From Planctomycetaceae bacterium (GTDB lineage: Bacteria; Planctomycetota; Planctomycetia; Pirellulales; Pirellulaceae): a stretch of DNA of 7,612 nt. Position 1 is the first letter of the stretch; every line of letters begins with the position of its first letter. Under the pieces are notes generated by a model. It ran no database searches. It had not been told where the DNA came from and was given only the letters and a program-made list of their open reading frames with translations. Shown here piece after piece: positions 6,224 to 7,612 of the stretch. Location of the stretch: positions 1 through 7,612 of the forward strand of contig SKVE01000995.1 of assembly GCA_007129635.1 (NCBI GenBank). Direction: 5' to 3'. A program made the position numbers and the translations under genes.

Positions 6224-6619
6224 GCACAGCGACAGCAGGCAGGTTGTCGGTTCTGGTATTGATCCATCCGTCGATCGTTCGCTGAGCTTGGGGTGACTTG
6301 TTAGAGAACCTGATTCACTTCCGACTCTGTTTCGGACTCACTGCATCCTACCCAACATCCCTAGCGCCGTCAATCCGCTTGGCAAAAGCGACGCCCATTC
6401 ATCCATCTTCGGCCCAACCGGCCCCCCCAGTTGAATCGCGAATGCCAAAACCCCCCGAATCATCCTCCAACCCCCGCCCGTCGTCCCGCCTTCAGGCAGA
6501 AATTGACGCACAAGCCGCGTGCCGCGACGACCCTCGAGTGACAAGCAGATTATTGAAATGAGCGGCCAAACGAGTTAGACTACCTCGCATAAGCACACGG
6601 CCAGGTATTTCCTGGTTGA
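6224..6619. other. Gene-free divergent interval, upstream half
   Basis: I see no convincing gene in these roughly 400 nt. A plus-strand open frame at 6298-6561 is Pro/Ser-rich with no SD. A minus-strand frame at 6338-6544 needs a TTG start and also lacks an SD. The stretch contains a cluster of C-runs (6422-6428, 6451-6456, 6471-6475) and a short CCAGG/CCTGG hairpin at 6601-6615 just before the REP-like element. The cysE promoter should lie in or near here, but I cannot place it. Confidence 0.6.
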
Positions 6620-6692
6620 GGGGTCGGGAGTCGTTTTCGGCCGACGATCAACCATATGGAGAGCGCCTTGGCCGAAAATGACTCCCGACCCC
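6620..6692. repeat. REP/MITE-like long inverted repeat
   Basis: The arms at 6620-6642 and 6670-6692 are 23 nt each and complementary at 22 positions. The single difference is a G/T pair, which can still form as G-U in RNA. The left arm begins GGGGTCGGGAGTCG and the right arm ends CTCCCGACCCC. The loop is 27 nt (6643-6669) and non-coding. GTTG occurs at 6615-6618 and again at 6693-6696, so a 4-bp target duplication around a 74-bp insert (6619-6692) is possible but could be chance. This length and symmetry fit a REP-type or MITE element moved in trans. No transposase is in the window, and no U-tract makes it a classic terminator. Confidence 0.75.
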
Positions 6693-6722
6693 GTTGGCCT
6701 CATTCGTGCAACGCCACCTTGA

Positions 6723-6754
6723 TTGACAAGAAACTCCTGGCCGGGTGCTTAGAT
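6723..6754 (+). promoter_or_regulatory. Possible promoter of the methyltransferase gene
   Basis: A perfect TTGACA occurs at 6723-6728. The best downstream partner is TTAGAT at 6749-6754, a poor -10 match with a 20-nt spacer. It sits between the hairpin element and the methyltransferase start, where a promoter is needed, but the evidence is thin. Confidence 0.25.
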
Positions 6755-6801
6755 GGCGACCCATCCATCAGGAGGGCCGGTGAGCGAGTGACGGGGGTTT
6801 C

Positions 6802-7422
6802 ATGGATACATTGACCAGCGCGTATTACGCCTCTCACGCAGCCGAATGTGCCGCACGGTACGATGCAGCGGACGTTTTGCCATTACACGAATTGCTCCAG
6901 TCGCTCGCCCCGGCCGGATCTCGTGTTCTCGAAATCGGCGGAGGCTCGGGACGTGACGCGGCGTTTCTGGTTCACTTGGGTTACGACACGACGTATACTG
7001 ACGGCTGCGAGGAAATGGTCAGGGAAGCGGTCAAGCGACATCCAGAATTGGCAACGAAGGCTCGGTGCGCGGCTTTTCCACTGCCCGATGACCACGCGTT
7101 ATTGCTGGAGCGATACGACATGGTTCTTTGTGCGGCTGTTATCATGCATCTGGATGATGCGAGCTTGGAACGTCTCGCGATGCAACTGGTCCGCATGGTT
7201 GCCGACACCGGTTGGCTGGTACTGTCGCACTCGCGCGGCCATCGATGTCCGGCTCGCAATCGAGATTCGTGCGGACGGTTATTCATCGAACGCACGCCAA
7301 CCAATGTGAACAGCGTCTTGAGAAATGGCGGGTTCCAGCCGGTTGAGTTGATTGAGAACGCGGATGGCCTGGGACGCGACGGGATCACGTGGGCCACTCA
7401 CGTACTGCAGAAAACGTCTTGA
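6802..7422 (+). CDS. Class I SAM-dependent methyltransferase
   Basis: The product is 206 aa and cytoplasmic (no signal or membrane segment). The ATG at 6802 follows GGGGG at 6793-6797, an imperfect SD with tight spacing. A better GGAGGG at 6771-6776 is too far away, and an in-frame TGA at 6781-6783 rules out an upstream start. The Rossmann-type SAM fold is clear: motif I VLEIGGGSGRD (42-52), an acidic residue after strand 2 in TYTDG (Asp67), an acidic loop FPLPDD (92-97), and motif IV-like YDMVLCAAVIMHL (105-117). The tail reads RLFIERTPTNVNSVLRNGGF and then GRDGITWATHVLQ. The substrate cannot be told from sequence; a small molecule is more likely than DNA because no DPPY/NPPY-type motif is seen. 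The next gene starts 6 nt downstream, so the two are probably co-transcribed. Confidence 0.9.
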   Translation: MDTLTSAYYASHAAECAARYDAADVLPLHELLQSLAPAGSRVLEIGGGSGRDAAFLVHLGYDTTYTDGCEEMVREAVKRHPELATKARCAAFPLPDDHALLLERYDMVLCAAVIMHLDDASLERLAMQLVRMVADTGWLVLSHSRGHRCPARNRDSCGRLFIERTPTNVNSVLRNGGFQPVELIENADGLGRDGITWATHVLQKTS

Positions 7423-7428
7423 GCAACC

Positions 7429-7612
7429 ATGTCTCGCATCGTCCACAACAAGCTTGTTCGAGATGCCGTGCCGGAGGCGATTCGGCGCAGCGGTGGAGAT
7501 CCCGTCGTTTCAAACCTTCGCAACGAAGATCGCCGATACCATTTGTACTTGAAGCTTCTCGAGGAAGCGTACGAGACGTTTCGATCCGGCACCGATGCTG
7601 GCCGATTCGTCG
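7429..7612 (+). CDS. MazG-like/COG4997-type NTP pyrophosphohydrolase, 3'-truncated
   Basis: The ATG at 7429 lies 6 nt after the methyltransferase stop. The frame stays open to the window end, giving 61 residues. The N terminus MSRIVHNKLVRDAVPEAIRR matches the NKLVRDxIPExI opening that I associate with COG4997-type house-cleaning NTP pyrophosphatases of the all-alpha MazG/HisE superfamily. YLKLLEEAYET (about 40-50) carries the Glu-Glu pair expected in the first metal-binding helix. Such enzymes hydrolyse NTPs, often non-canonical ones, to NMP and pyrophosphate. The remaining metal-binding helix lies beyond the window, so activity cannot be judged. Ala replaces the usual Lys in LVRDAVP. There is no strong SD; translation is probably coupled to the methyltransferase. 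Confidence 0.8.
   Translation, partial: MSRIVHNKLVRDAVPEAIRRSGGDPVVSNLRNEDRRYHLYLKLLEEAYETFRSGTDAGRFV

Noticed and set aside
6309..6318. CTGATTCAC matching the reverse strand of the repeat unit (GTGAATCAG)
   Set aside because: Only 9 nt match, without the adjoining hairpin; chance similarity is likely.
6338..6544. 68-aa minus-strand open frame
   Set aside because: It needs a TTG start, has no SD, and shows no recognisable fold. It could be real only if conserved in relatives.
6298..6561. 87-aa plus-strand open frame, Pro/Ser-rich
   Set aside because: No ribosome-binding site or recognisable domain; the composition follows the local C-runs.

Overview
The window looks like a GC-rich planctomycete chromosome segment (Planctomycetota, probably a Pirellulales-type relative). 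The basis is gene content recalled from that phylum: a Gln/Glu-rich coiled-coil protein, a small exported protein with a C-terminal WGxLP...FLPxYE...YY pattern, and a Tat-exported prenyltransferase/squalene-oxidase-repeat protein. No 16S gene or other direct taxonomic marker is present, so this is an inference.

Layout. Positions 1-4652 (+) hold four tightly packed co-directional genes: the C-terminal 528 residues of a coiled-coil protein (cut by the window start), a 244-aa secreted helical protein, a 353-aa Tat-exported protein with QW-type repeats, and a 385-aa helical protein with no recognised function. Gaps are 89, 17 and 2 nt, which suggests an operon. Positions 4653-5132 are a gene-free convergent interval. 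It holds a three-copy direct repeat (period 66-67 bp), each copy with a perfect 8-bp hairpin, and the array is framed by a 10-bp inverted repeat. Positions 5133-6116 (-) encode a serine O-acetyltransferase of the long EpsC-like type. Its leader has three hairpins, and the last one contains the cysE Shine-Dalgarno. Positions 6224-6801 have no convincing gene. They hold a 23-bp imperfect inverted repeat with a 27-nt loop (a REP/MITE-like element) and a C-tract cluster. Positions 6802-7612 (+) encode a class I SAM-dependent methyltransferase and, 6 nt later, the start of a MazG-like/COG4997-type NTP pyrophosphohydrolase cut by the window end.

How the genes fit together. The first operon appears to make envelope or periplasm-directed proteins: one Sec-type signal peptide, one Tat signal and long coiled coils. 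In planctomycetes I recall such genes following MoxR/DUF58/VWA (aerotolerance-like) genes, but none of those are in this window. cysE supplies O-acetylserine for cysteine synthesis and stands alone on the minus strand. The methyltransferase/NTP-PPase pair looks like an accessory module, and the hairpin element lies just upstream of it. The most unusual material is in the non-coding DNA: the hairpin array, the REP-like element, a 14-base word shared between the two intergenic regions, and the SD-sequestering hairpin of cysE.
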